DNA of 64,000 bases, from contig NZ_WOFH01000007.1 of the NCBI RefSeq assembly GCF_009733595.1, forward strand, positions 186,001 to 250,000, in the 5' to 3' direction. Made by a program: the position numbers and the translations under genes. Below are positions 34,910 to 42,727 of this stretch, one piece after another. The stretch is from Actinomadura litoris (GTDB lineage Bacteria; Actinomycetota; Actinomycetes; Streptosporangiales; Streptosporangiaceae). The stretch's first letter is position 1, and the number at the start of each line of letters is the position of its first letter. Below the pieces are notes generated by a model. That model worked only from the letters and a program-made list of their open reading frames with translations. It searched no databases and was not told where the DNA came from.

Positions 34910-35676
34910 CGGTCGCGGTGCGGGGCCTGGACGTCGCGCTCGGCGGCCGCCCCGTGCTCAGGAAGGTGTCGCTGGACGTGCCCGCCGGGTCGTGGACGGC
35001 GATCATCGGCCCGAACGGCGCGGGCAAGTCGACGCTGCTGCGCGCCGTCCTCGGGCTGCTGCCCTCCGACGGCGAGATCAGCGTGGCGGGGGCGGACCTC
35101 GGACGGCTGAAGCCGCGGCAGCGTGCGAAAGTGGTCGCCTACGCGCCACAGAACCCCAACCTCCCGGTGGGCATGTCGGTGTTCGACTACACGCTCCTGG
35201 GCCGCTCCCCCTACATCCCCCATCTCGGACGGGAGAGCGCCCGCGACCGCGCCGTCGCGGCGGAGGTGCTCGACCGGCTCGACCTCGCGGGCCTGGCGGG
35301 CCGCCCCATGAACCAGCTGTCGGGCGGTGAGCGGCAGCGGGTGGTGCTGGCGCGCGCGCTGGCGCAGCAGACGTCGGTGCTGCTGCTGGACGAGCCGACC
35401 ACCGCGCTCGACATCGGCCACCAGCAGCAGGTGATGGAGCTGGTCGACCAGCTCCGCCTGTCCGACGAGCTGACCGTGGTGACGACGATCCACGACCTGA
35501 CGCTCGCCGGGCAGTACGCCGACGACCTGGTGCTCCTGTCCGGGGGACGGGTCGCCGCCGCCGGGCCGCCCGCCGAGGTGCTGACCCGCGAGGCGATCGA
35601 GGAGCACTTCGACGCGCGCGTGCGGGTCCTCCCCGGGCCCGACGGGCGCCCCCTCCTCTCCCTGGAGCGGCCGTGA
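34906..35676 (+). CDS. btuD: Corrinoid ABC transporter ATP-binding protein (BtuD type)
   Basis: The 256-residue ATPase has Walker A GPNGAGKST, the Q-loop in AYAPQNPN, the ABC signature LSGGERQRV, Walker B VLLLDEPTTALDIGHQ and the switch histidine in TTIHDL. It starts at GTG 34906, overlapping btuC by four bases, and overlaps cbiZ likewise. It powers the btuFCD importer. Confidence 0.93.
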   Translation: MTVAVRGLDVALGGRPVLRKVSLDVPAGSWTAIIGPNGAGKSTLLRAVLGLLPSDGEISVAGADLGRLKPRQRAKVVAYAPQNPNLPVGMSVFDYTLLGRSPYIPHLGRESARDRAVAAEVLDRLDLAGLAGRPMNQLSGGERQRVVLARALAQQTSVLLLDEPTTALDIGHQQQVMELVDQLRLSDELTVVTTIHDLTLAGQYADDLVLLSGGRVAAAGPPAEVLTREAIEEHFDARVRVLPGPDGRPLLSLERP

Positions 35677-36368
35677 GACTGGACCTGGTGTGGCGGGAGG
35701 AGGACGGCGCCCGGCTCGCCGCGACCCTCTGGCGGACGGGTCCCGGCCGCCGCACGATCTCCTCGGCGATGCTCGGCGGCGGCATCGGTGGAACGTCATG
35801 GGTGCTGAACGCGCAGGTCGCGGGCACCTACTCGCGCACCGACCCGGTGGCGCACCTCGGTGAGCTGGCGGCGTCCCACGGGCTGGAGGGCCCGGGGGTC
35901 GGCATGCTGACCGCCGCGTCCGTCGACCGGACCATGCGCCGGGACGACCAGGGCGTCCACGTCTCGGCGACCGTGGGCCTGCGCGTCCCGACGTGGGCGG
36001 CCTCCCCCGAGGGCGCACCCGATCCCGAGCTGGCGCCGATCCACGGCAACGCCCTCCCGGCGCCGCGTCCGGGAACCATCAACATCGTCGTCGCGGTTCC
36101 CGTCGCGCTGAGCGACGCCGCTCTGGTCAACGCGGTCGTCACCGCGACCGAGGCGAAGGCGCAGGCGCTGCTGGAGGCGGGCTTCCCGTGCACGGGCACG
36201 GCGTCCGACGCGATCTGCGTGTCCGCGCCGGTGAACGGCGAGGAGGAGCCGTTCGCCGGGCCGCGCTCGACCTGGGGTTCGCGGATCGCCCGCGCCGTAC
36301 ATGCCGCCGTCCGCGCGGGCGCCCTCGACTACGCCGAGCAGTTGCGCGCCTCAGAAAGGCGCCTCTAG
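35673..36368 (+). CDS. cbiZ: Adenosylcobinamide amidohydrolase (CbiZ)
   Basis: The 231-residue protein has the CbiZ-type pattern: ISSAMLGGGIGGTSWVLNAQV, GPGVGMLTAASVDR, INIVVAVPVALSDAALVNAV, TEAKAQALLEAGFPCTGTAS and DAICVSAP. CbiZ removes the aminopropanol side chain of adenosylcobinamide to give adenosylcobyric acid, letting the cell rebuild cobalamin from imported incomplete corrinoids. Last gene of the riboswitch operon. It converges with and overlaps the next TetR gene by 18 bases. Confidence 0.9.
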   Translation: MRLDLVWREEDGARLAATLWRTGPGRRTISSAMLGGGIGGTSWVLNAQVAGTYSRTDPVAHLGELAASHGLEGPGVGMLTAASVDRTMRRDDQGVHVSATVGLRVPTWAASPEGAPDPELAPIHGNALPAPRPGTINIVVAVPVALSDAALVNAVVTATEAKAQALLEAGFPCTGTASDAICVSAPVNGEEEPFAGPRSTWGSRIARAVHAAVRAGALDYAEQLRASERRL

Positions 36369-36935
36369 GGCGTTGCGCGCCATCGCGTGCAGCAGACCCG
36401 CCATGGCCTCGCGGTCGAGGCCGGTGGCGCTGCGGGGCGTGGAGTTCAAAAGCCCGAAGCAGGCGTGGACGGCCGCGCGCGTCGAGCCGTCCGGCAGTCC
36501 CGGCCGCAGGCGGTGCAGCACCGCCACCCATTCCTCGACATAGGCGCGCTGGAGGCGGCGGACGCGGTGCCGCTCGGGCTCGGGAACGTTGTCCAGCTCC
36601 CGCTCGTGGACGGTGATCAGAGCCGGGTTGTCCAGCGCGAACGCGATGTGCCAGCGCAGCAGCGCGTCCAGCGCCTGCCCCGGGTCGGCGATGGCCGCGC
36701 GCCGCAGGCCCTCCGCGAGGAGGCGCTCGCTGATGTCCAGCAGCATCTCGGCGAGGACGGCCTCCTTGCCGCTGAAGTGCCGGTACAGGGCGGGGCCGGT
36801 GAGCCCGACGGCGCGCCCGAGGTCGCCGATCGAGGCGCCGTGGTAGCCCCGCCGCGCGAACAGCTCGGCCGCGGCGGCGAGGATCTCCGCGCGGCGCGGG
36901 TTCGCGACGTCCGCACCGGCCGGCCGAGTGGTCAT
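36351..36935 (-). CDS. TetR regulator of the leucine/isovalerate operon
   Basis: The 194-residue protein has a clear TetR domain: RAEILAAAAELFARRGYHGA, SIGDLGRAVGLTGPALYRHF and SGKEAVLAEML. The C-terminal half resembles the regulators found beside acyl-CoA carboxylase/dehydrogenase operons. It is divergent from the carboxylase beta-subunit gene with two palindromes in the 76-bp gap, so it likely represses both, released by an acyl-CoA from branched-chain degradation (inference). Confidence 0.92.
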   Translation of the reverse strand: MTTRPAGADVANPRRAEILAAAAELFARRGYHGASIGDLGRAVGLTGPALYRHFSGKEAVLAEMLLDISERLLAEGLRRAAIADPGQALDALLRWHIAFALDNPALITVHERELDNVPEPERHRVRRLQRAYVEEWVAVLHRLRPGLPDGSTRAAVHACFGLLNSTPRSATGLDREAMAGLLHAMARNALEAPF

Positions 36936-36957
36936 GGGCGCAGTCTAGACTAAGCTT

Positions 36958-36998
36958 GTTAATGGGCATTAACATCGGCGTTGTTAACGGACGTTAAC
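36958..36998. promoter_or_regulatory. Two palindromic operators upstream of the liu-type operon
   Basis: GTTAATGGGCATTAAC (36958-36973) and GTTAACGGACGTTAAC (36983-36998) are 7-bp inverted repeats with 2-bp centres and the same GTTAA(T/C)G half. They are 25 bp centre to centre. They lie between the divergent TetR and carboxylase genes; the second ends 13 bp before the ATG at 37012. Confidence 0.88.
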
Positions 36999-37011
36999 CG
37001 GGAAGGGGACC

Positions 37012-38625
37012 ATGACCGGACCGGAGATCGGCTCCCGCGCCGACGTCGCGGGCGAGGCGTTCAAGGCCAACGCCGCGCACAACGAGGCGCTGGCCGCCGA
37101 GCTGCGCGACCGGGTCGACCGGGCCGGGCGCGGCGGCCCCGAGCGGGCCCGCGAGCGGCACCTCGGGCGCGGCAAGCTGCTCCCCCGCGACCGGGTCGAC
37201 ACGCTGCTCGACCCCGGCTCGCCGTTCCTGGAGCTGTCACCGCTCGCGGCCGAGGGCATGTACGACGGCGAGGCCCCCGGCGCCGGGATCATCACCGGGG
37301 TCGGACGGGTCGCCGGGCGCGAGTGCGTGGTCGTCGCCAACGACGCGACCGTCAAGGGCGGCACGTACTACCCGGTCACGGTGAAGAAGCACCTGCGGGC
37401 GCAGGAGGTGGCGCTGCACAACCGGCTGCCCTGCCTCTACCTGGTCGACTCCGGCGGCGCGTTCCTGCCGCGGCAGGACGAGGTCTTCCCCGACCGCGAG
37501 CACTTCGGCCGCATCTTCTACAACCAGGCGACGCTGTCGGGGCGCGGCATCCCGCAGATCGCGGCGGTGCTGGGCTCGTGCACGGCGGGCGGCGCCTACG
37601 TCCCGGCGATGAGCGACGAGGCCGTGATCGTGCGCGGCCAGGGGACGATCTTCCTGGGCGGCCCGCCGCTGGTGAAGGCCGCGACGGGCGAGGTCGTGAC
37701 GGCCGAGGAGCTGGGCGGCGGCGAGCTGCACTCCCGCACGTCCGGGGTGACCGACCATCTCGCGGAGGACGACGCGCACGCGCTGCGCGTCGTCCGCGAC
37801 ATCGTCGGCACGCTCGGCCCCCGCGAGCCGCGCCCCTGGGACGTCGTCCCCTCGCGGGACCCGGCCGCCGACCCCGCCGAGCTGTACGGGGTCGTCCCAC
37901 CCGACCCGCGCACCCCCTACGACGTCCGCGAGGTCATCGCGCGCGTCGTGGACGGCAGCCGCTTCCAGGAGTTCAAGAAGGAGTACGGCACGACGCTCGT
38001 CACCGGCTTCGCGCGCATCCACGGGCATCCGGTCGGGATCGTCGCCAACAACGGCATCCTGTTCGGCGAGTCCGCGCTGAAGGGCGCGCACTTCATCGAG
38101 CTGTGCGACCGGCGCAGCGTCCCGCTGGTGTTCCTGCAGAACATCACCGGCTTCATGGTCGGCCGCGAGTACGAGGCGGGCGGGATCGCCAAGCACGGCG
38201 CGAAGATGGTCACGGCCGTGTCGTGCGCGCGCGTCCCGAAGTTCACCGTCGTGATCGGCGGCTCGTTCGGCGCGGGCAACTACGCCATGTGCGGGCGCGC
38301 CTATGCGCCGCGCTTCCTGTGGATGTGGCCGAACGCGCGTATCTCGGTGATGGGCGGCGAGCAGGCGGCGAGCGTCCTCGCGACCGTCCGCCGCGACCAG
38401 ATGGAGGCGCGCGGGCAGGAGTGGCCGCAGGACGCCGAGGAGGCGTTCAAGGCGCCGATCCGCGACCAGTACGAGGCGCAGGGCAACCCGTACTACTCGA
38501 CGGCGCGGCTGTGGGACGACGGGGTCATCGACCCGCGCGACACGCGCCGCGTCCTCGGGCTCGGGCTGTCGGCCGCCGCGAACGCACCGCTGGAGCCGGT
38601 CGGCTACGGCGTCTTCCGGATGTGA
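37012..38625 (+). CDS. Acyl-CoA carboxylase carboxyltransferase (3-methylcrotonyl-CoA type beta subunit)
   Basis: The 537-residue carboxyltransferase has the crotonase-fold halves: LPCLYLVDSGGAFLPRQDEV, GSCTAGGAYVPAMSDEAVIV and, in the C-terminal half, GIVANNGILFGESALKGAHF, FLQNITGFMVGREYE and GGSFGAGNYAMCGRAY. This pattern, together with the neighbours, fits MccB/LiuB (methylcrotonyl-CoA carboxylation in leucine breakdown) rather than propionyl-CoA carboxylase. GGGAAGGGGA precedes the ATG. First gene of a four-gene operon. Confidence 0.93.
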   Translation: MTGPEIGSRADVAGEAFKANAAHNEALAAELRDRVDRAGRGGPERARERHLGRGKLLPRDRVDTLLDPGSPFLELSPLAAEGMYDGEAPGAGIITGVGRVAGRECVVVANDATVKGGTYYPVTVKKHLRAQEVALHNRLPCLYLVDSGGAFLPRQDEVFPDREHFGRIFYNQATLSGRGIPQIAAVLGSCTAGGAYVPAMSDEAVIVRGQGTIFLGGPPLVKAATGEVVTAEELGGGELHSRTSGVTDHLAEDDAHALRVVRDIVGTLGPREPRPWDVVPSRDPAADPAELYGVVPPDPRTPYDVREVIARVVDGSRFQEFKKEYGTTLVTGFARIHGHPVGIVANNGILFGESALKGAHFIELCDRRSVPLVFLQNITGFMVGREYEAGGIAKHGAKMVTAVSCARVPKFTVVIGGSFGAGNYAMCGRAYAPRFLWMWPNARISVMGGEQAASVLATVRRDQMEARGQEWPQDAEEAFKAPIRDQYEAQGNPYYSTARLWDDGVIDPRDTRRVLGLGLSAAANAPLEPVGYGVFRM

Positions 38626-38632
38626 GGGACTC

Positions 38633-40609
38633 ATGACATCCCGACCCGAAAAGGCGATGTTCGACAGCGTCCTGGTCGCCAACCGGGGCGAGATCGCCGT
38701 CCGCGTGTTCCGGACGCTGCGCCGCCTCGGCGTCCGGTCGGTGGCCGTGTACACCGCCGCCGACGCGGGCGCCCGGCACGTGCGCGAGGCCGACGAGGCG
38801 CTGCGCGTGCCCTCCTACCTCGACATCGAGGCCGTCGTCGGCGCGGCGCTCGCGTCGGGCGCGCGGGCCGTCCACCCCGGCTACGGGTTCCTCGCCGAGA
38901 ACACCGGGTTCGCGCGCGCCTGCGACGAGGCGGGCCTCGTGTTCGTCGGCCCGCCCGCCGAGGCGATCGACGCGATGGGCGACAAGATCCGCGCGAAGGC
39001 CACGGTCGCGGCGGCGGGCGTGCCGGTCGTGCCCGGCAGCTCGCTGGGCGGGCTGTCGGACACGGAGCTGGCGGAGGCCGCGTCGAAGGTCGGGCTGCCG
39101 GTGCTGATCAAGCCGTCGGCGGGCGGCGGCGGCAAGGGCATGCGCCTCGTCCGGGACGCGGCGGACCTCCCCGAGGCCATCGCGTCCGCCCGCCGCGAGG
39201 CGCGCGGCTCGTTCGGCGACGACACGCTGCTCGTCGAGCGGTTCGTGGAGAACCCCCGGCACATCGAGATCCAGGTGTTCGCGGACGCCCACGGCGACGC
39301 GGTCCACCTGGGCGAGCGCGAGTGCAGCCTGCAACGCCGGCACCAGAAGATCATCGAGGAGGCGCCGTCGCCGCTGCTGGACGCCGCCGCCCGCGACCGG
39401 ATGGGCGCCGCCGCCGTCGCCGCCGCGCAGTCGGTCGGCTACGTGGGCGCGGGGACGGTCGAGTACATCGTCTCGGCCGACCGCCCCGACGAGTTCTTCT
39501 TCATGGAGATGAACACCCGGCTCCAGGTCGAGCACCCCGTCACCGAGCTGGTCACCGGCCTTGACCTGGTCGAACTCCAACTGCGGGTCGCGGCCGGGCA
39601 CCCCCTCCCGCTCGCGCAGGCGGACGTCCGCCTGGACGGCCACGCCATCGAGGCCCGCGTCTACGCCGAGGACCCCTCGCGCGGCTTCCTGCCCACCGGC
39701 GGCCGCGTCCTCGCCCTGGCCGAGCCGGACGCCGCGCGCGTCGACTCCGGCCTGGACCCCGGGACCGAGATCGGCGGCTCCTACGACCCGATGCTCGCCA
39801 AGGTCGTCGTCCACGGCGCCGACCGGGCCGAGGCGCTGCGCCGCCTCGACCGCGCGCTCGCCTCCTACACGCTGCTCGGCGTGCAGGCGAACGTCGGGTT
39901 CCTGCGCGCGCTGCTCTCCCACCCGTCGGTCGTGTCGGGCGATCTCGACACGGGCCTGGTCGAACGCGCGCTGGACGACCTGCTCGCCGGCGCCGCCGTC
40001 CCGCCCGAGGCGTTCGCCGCCGCCGCGCTGGAACGGATGCTCGCCCTCGAACCCGGGGACTCCGGCGACCCGTGGGCGGTCCCGGACGGCTGGCGTCCCG
40101 GCGCCCACGCCTGGACCCCGTGGATCATCACCCCGTCCGGCGGCGACCCGGTCGAGGTCCGCGTCCAGGGGCGCGCCGCGTCCGCGAGGGTCCGGATCGG
40201 CGACGACCCGCCGGTCGACGCCGCCCTGACCGCCACACCCTCCGGCCTGGCCCTCTCCTACGGCGGCCGGACGATCCCGTTCGCCGCCGCCCGCGACGGG
40301 CACACCCTGTGGCTCGGCCGGGAAGGCCACGCCTGGGCGCTGACCGAGCACGTCCGCGCCGAGGGCGGCGCCACGTCCGCCGCGGCCGGTGACGGGGTGT
40401 TGCGCAGCCCGATGCCGGGCACGGTCCTCGCCGTCAAGGCCGCCGAGGGCGACCACGTCGACGCGGGGCAGCCGCTCGTGGTGGTCGAGGCGATGAAGAT
40501 GGAGCACACCGTCACCGCGCCGCTCGCGGGCGTCGTGGCGAGCCTGCCGGTCCGCGCGGGCGCGCAGGTCGCGCTGGACGCGGTGCTGGCCGTGATCGAG
40601 GAGGCATGA
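38633..40609 (+). CDS. Acyl-CoA carboxylase biotin-containing alpha subunit (3-methylcrotonyl-CoA type)
   Basis: The 658-residue subunit has an N-terminal biotin carboxylase (VLVANRGEIAVRVFRTLR, ATP-grasp GGGGKGMR, EMNTRLQVEHPVTE) and a C-terminal biotin-carrier domain with VVEAMKMEHTV, whose lysine carries biotin. It pairs with the upstream beta subunit to carboxylate 3-methylcrotonyl-CoA. The start at ATG 38633 lies seven bases after the beta stop; an in-frame ATG at 38657 fits the conserved N-terminus equally well. Its stop overlaps the HMG-CoA lyase start. Confidence 0.94.
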   Translation: MTSRPEKAMFDSVLVANRGEIAVRVFRTLRRLGVRSVAVYTAADAGARHVREADEALRVPSYLDIEAVVGAALASGARAVHPGYGFLAENTGFARACDEAGLVFVGPPAEAIDAMGDKIRAKATVAAAGVPVVPGSSLGGLSDTELAEAASKVGLPVLIKPSAGGGGKGMRLVRDAADLPEAIASARREARGSFGDDTLLVERFVENPRHIEIQVFADAHGDAVHLGERECSLQRRHQKIIEEAPSPLLDAAARDRMGAAAVAAAQSVGYVGAGTVEYIVSADRPDEFFFMEMNTRLQVEHPVTELVTGLDLVELQLRVAAGHPLPLAQADVRLDGHAIEARVYAEDPSRGFLPTGGRVLALAEPDAARVDSGLDPGTEIGGSYDPMLAKVVVHGADRAEALRRLDRALASYTLLGVQANVGFLRALLSHPSVVSGDLDTGLVERALDDLLAGAAVPPEAFAAAALERMLALEPGDSGDPWAVPDGWRPGAHAWTPWIITPSGGDPVEVRVQGRAASARVRIGDDPPVDAALTATPSGLALSYGGRTIPFAAARDGHTLWLGREGHAWALTEHVRAEGGATSAAAGDGVLRSPMPGTVLAVKAAEGDHVDAGQPLVVVEAMKMEHTVTAPLAGVVASLPVRAGAQVALDAVLAVIEEA

Positions 40610-41538
40610 TGGCGACGGCGCTGCCGGGGCTTCCCGAGCGTGTCACGATCTACGAGGTCGGCCCGCGCGACGGGCTGCAGAACGAGGACACGGTCCTCCC
40701 CGCCGGGGTCAAGGCCGAGTTCGTGACCCGGCTCGCCGGGGCGGGCCTGCGCACGATCGAGACGACGAGCTTCGTCCACCCGAAGTGGGTCCCGCAGCTC
40801 GCCGACGCCGAGGAGCTGCTCGGCCTGCTGCCGCGCTCCCCCGGCGTGCGCTATCCGGTGCTCGTCCCGAACGAGCGGGGCCTGGACCGGGCGCTCGCGC
40901 TCGGCGCCACCGAGATCGCGATCTTCGGCAGCGCCACCGAGACGTTCGCGCGCCGCAACCTCAACCGCACCGTGGACGAGTCGCTCGCCATGTTCGCGCC
41001 CGTCGTGGACCGCGCACGCGCCCAGGGGCTCTGGGTGCGCGCCTACGTGTCCATGGTGTGCGGGGACCCGTGGGAGGGCGAGGTCCCGGTCGAGCAGGTC
41101 GTGTCCGTCGCGTCCCGCATGATGGACATGGGCTGCTCCCAACTCAGCCTCGGCGACACCATCGGCGTCGGCACGCCCGGCCAGGTCACCGCGCTGATCC
41201 GGGCGATCACGGACGCGGGCATCGGAACCGACCGGCTCGCCGTCCACTTCCACGACACCTACGGGCAGGCCCTCGCCAACACCCTCGCCGCCCTCCAGGC
41301 CGGCGTCACGATCGTGGACGCGTCCGCGGGCGGCCTCGGCGGCTGCCCCTACGCCGAGAGCGCCACCGGCAACCTCGCCACCGAGGACCTCGTCTGGATG
41401 CTGGACGGCCTCGGCGTCGAGACCGGCGTGGACCTCCGCGAACTCGTCTCGACCAGCCGGTGGATGGCCGGGCGCCTCGGCCGCCCGAGCCCGTCCCGCG
41501 TCGTCCAGGCCCTCTCTCCCGGATCGGAGCAATCATGA
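40606..41538 (+). CDS. Hydroxymethylglutaryl-CoA lyase
   Basis: The 310-residue HMGL-like TIM barrel begins with VTIYEVGPRDGLQNE, with the catalytic Arg-Asp, and contains IETTSFVHPKWVPQ, SLGDTIGVGTPGQV, HFHDTYGQALANT as metal-binding histidines, and GGLGGCPYAESATGN with the catalytic cysteine. It splits HMG-CoA into acetyl-CoA and acetoacetate, the last step of leucine degradation. The start overlaps the alpha-subunit stop, and its own stop overlaps the dehydrogenase ATG. Confidence 0.95.
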   Translation: MMATALPGLPERVTIYEVGPRDGLQNEDTVLPAGVKAEFVTRLAGAGLRTIETTSFVHPKWVPQLADAEELLGLLPRSPGVRYPVLVPNERGLDRALALGATEIAIFGSATETFARRNLNRTVDESLAMFAPVVDRARAQGLWVRAYVSMVCGDPWEGEVPVEQVVSVASRMMDMGCSQLSLGDTIGVGTPGQVTALIRAITDAGIGTDRLAVHFHDTYGQALANTLAALQAGVTIVDASAGGLGGCPYAESATGNLATEDLVWMLDGLGVETGVDLRELVSTSRWMAGRLGRPSPSRVVQALSPGSEQS

Positions 41539-42683
41539 TCGACTTCACGCTGACCGACGAGCAGGAGGAGCTGCGCCGCACGGTCGAGCGGTTCGCCCGC
41601 GAGACCGTCGCGCCGGTGATCGGCGACCTGTACGAGCAGGGCGAGTTCCCGTACGAGATCGTCGCGGCGATGGGCAAGATGGGCCTGTTCGGGCTGCCGT
41701 TCCCCGAGGAGCACGGCGGCATGGGCGGCGACTACTTCGCGCTCTGCCTGGCCCTGGAGGAGCTGGCGCGCGTCGACTCGTCCGTGGCGGTCACGCTGGA
41801 GGCCGGCGTCTCGCTCGGCGCGATGCCGATCTACCGGTTCGGCTCGGACGAGCAGAAGGCCCGCTGGCTGCCCATGCTGACCTCCGGCGAGAAGCTCGCC
41901 GGGTTCGGGCTGACCGAGCCGGGCGGCGGCTCCGACGTCCCCGGCGGCATGCGCACCACCGCCCACCTGGACGGCGACACCTGGGTGATCAACGGCTCCA
42001 AGTCGTTCATCACCAACTCCGGCACCGACATCACCGCCTTCGTCACCGTCACCGCCTACACCGGCGACGGCGAGATCTCCACGATCATCGTCCCGAACGG
42101 CACGCCGGGCTTCACCGTCGGCCGCAAGTACTCCAAGGTCGGCTGGTCGGCCTCCGACACCCGCGAGCTGTCGTTCGACAACGTCCGCGTCCCGGCCGAC
42201 AACCTCGTGGGCGAACGCGGCCGGGGCTACGCCCAGTTCCTCCGGACGCTGGACGAGGGACGCATCGCGATCGCCGCCCTCTCGGTCGGCCTCGCCCAGG
42301 GCTGCGTGGACGAGTGCCTGCGCTACGTCCGCGAGCGCGAGGCGTTCGGCAAGGAGATCGGCCGCTACCAGGCGATCCAGTTCAAGGTCGCGGACATGGA
42401 GGTCCGCGCCCACACGGCCCGCCTCGCCTACTACGCGGCGGCGGCGAAGCTGCTCGCCGGGCAGCCGTTCAAGAAGGAGGCGTCGATCGCCAAGCTCGTC
42501 TCCTCCAACGCCGCGATGGACAACGCCCGCGACGCCACCCAGATCTTCGGCGGCTACGGCTTCATGAACGAGTACGCGGTCGGCCGCTTCTACCGCGACG
42601 CGAAGATCCTGGAGGTCGGTGAGGGAACCTCCGAGGTGCAGCGGATGCTCATCGCCCGCGCGCTCGGACTCCCTCCCTCCTGA
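41535..42683 (+). CDS. Acyl-CoA dehydrogenase (isovaleryl-CoA type)
   Basis: The 382-residue flavoenzyme has the N-terminal FTLTDEQEELRRTVERFARE, the FAD/substrate segments GFGLTEPGGGSDVPGG and WVINGSKSFITNSG, and the C-terminal QIFGGYGFMNEYAVGRFYRD with catalytic-base context and EVGEGTSEVQRM. The operon places it at the first oxidation of isovaleryl-CoA, though short branched-chain specificity cannot be read from the sequence. ATG 41535 overlaps the lyase stop. Last gene of the operon. Confidence 0.93.
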   Translation: MIDFTLTDEQEELRRTVERFARETVAPVIGDLYEQGEFPYEIVAAMGKMGLFGLPFPEEHGGMGGDYFALCLALEELARVDSSVAVTLEAGVSLGAMPIYRFGSDEQKARWLPMLTSGEKLAGFGLTEPGGGSDVPGGMRTTAHLDGDTWVINGSKSFITNSGTDITAFVTVTAYTGDGEISTIIVPNGTPGFTVGRKYSKVGWSASDTRELSFDNVRVPADNLVGERGRGYAQFLRTLDEGRIAIAALSVGLAQGCVDECLRYVREREAFGKEIGRYQAIQFKVADMEVRAHTARLAYYAAAAKLLAGQPFKKEASIAKLVSSNAAMDNARDATQIFGGYGFMNEYAVGRFYRDAKILEVGEGTSEVQRMLIARALGLPPS

Positions 42684-42727
42684 CCTTTCGCACCGTCATA
42701 CTTGGAAATCCGAGGTATGGGGGTGCG

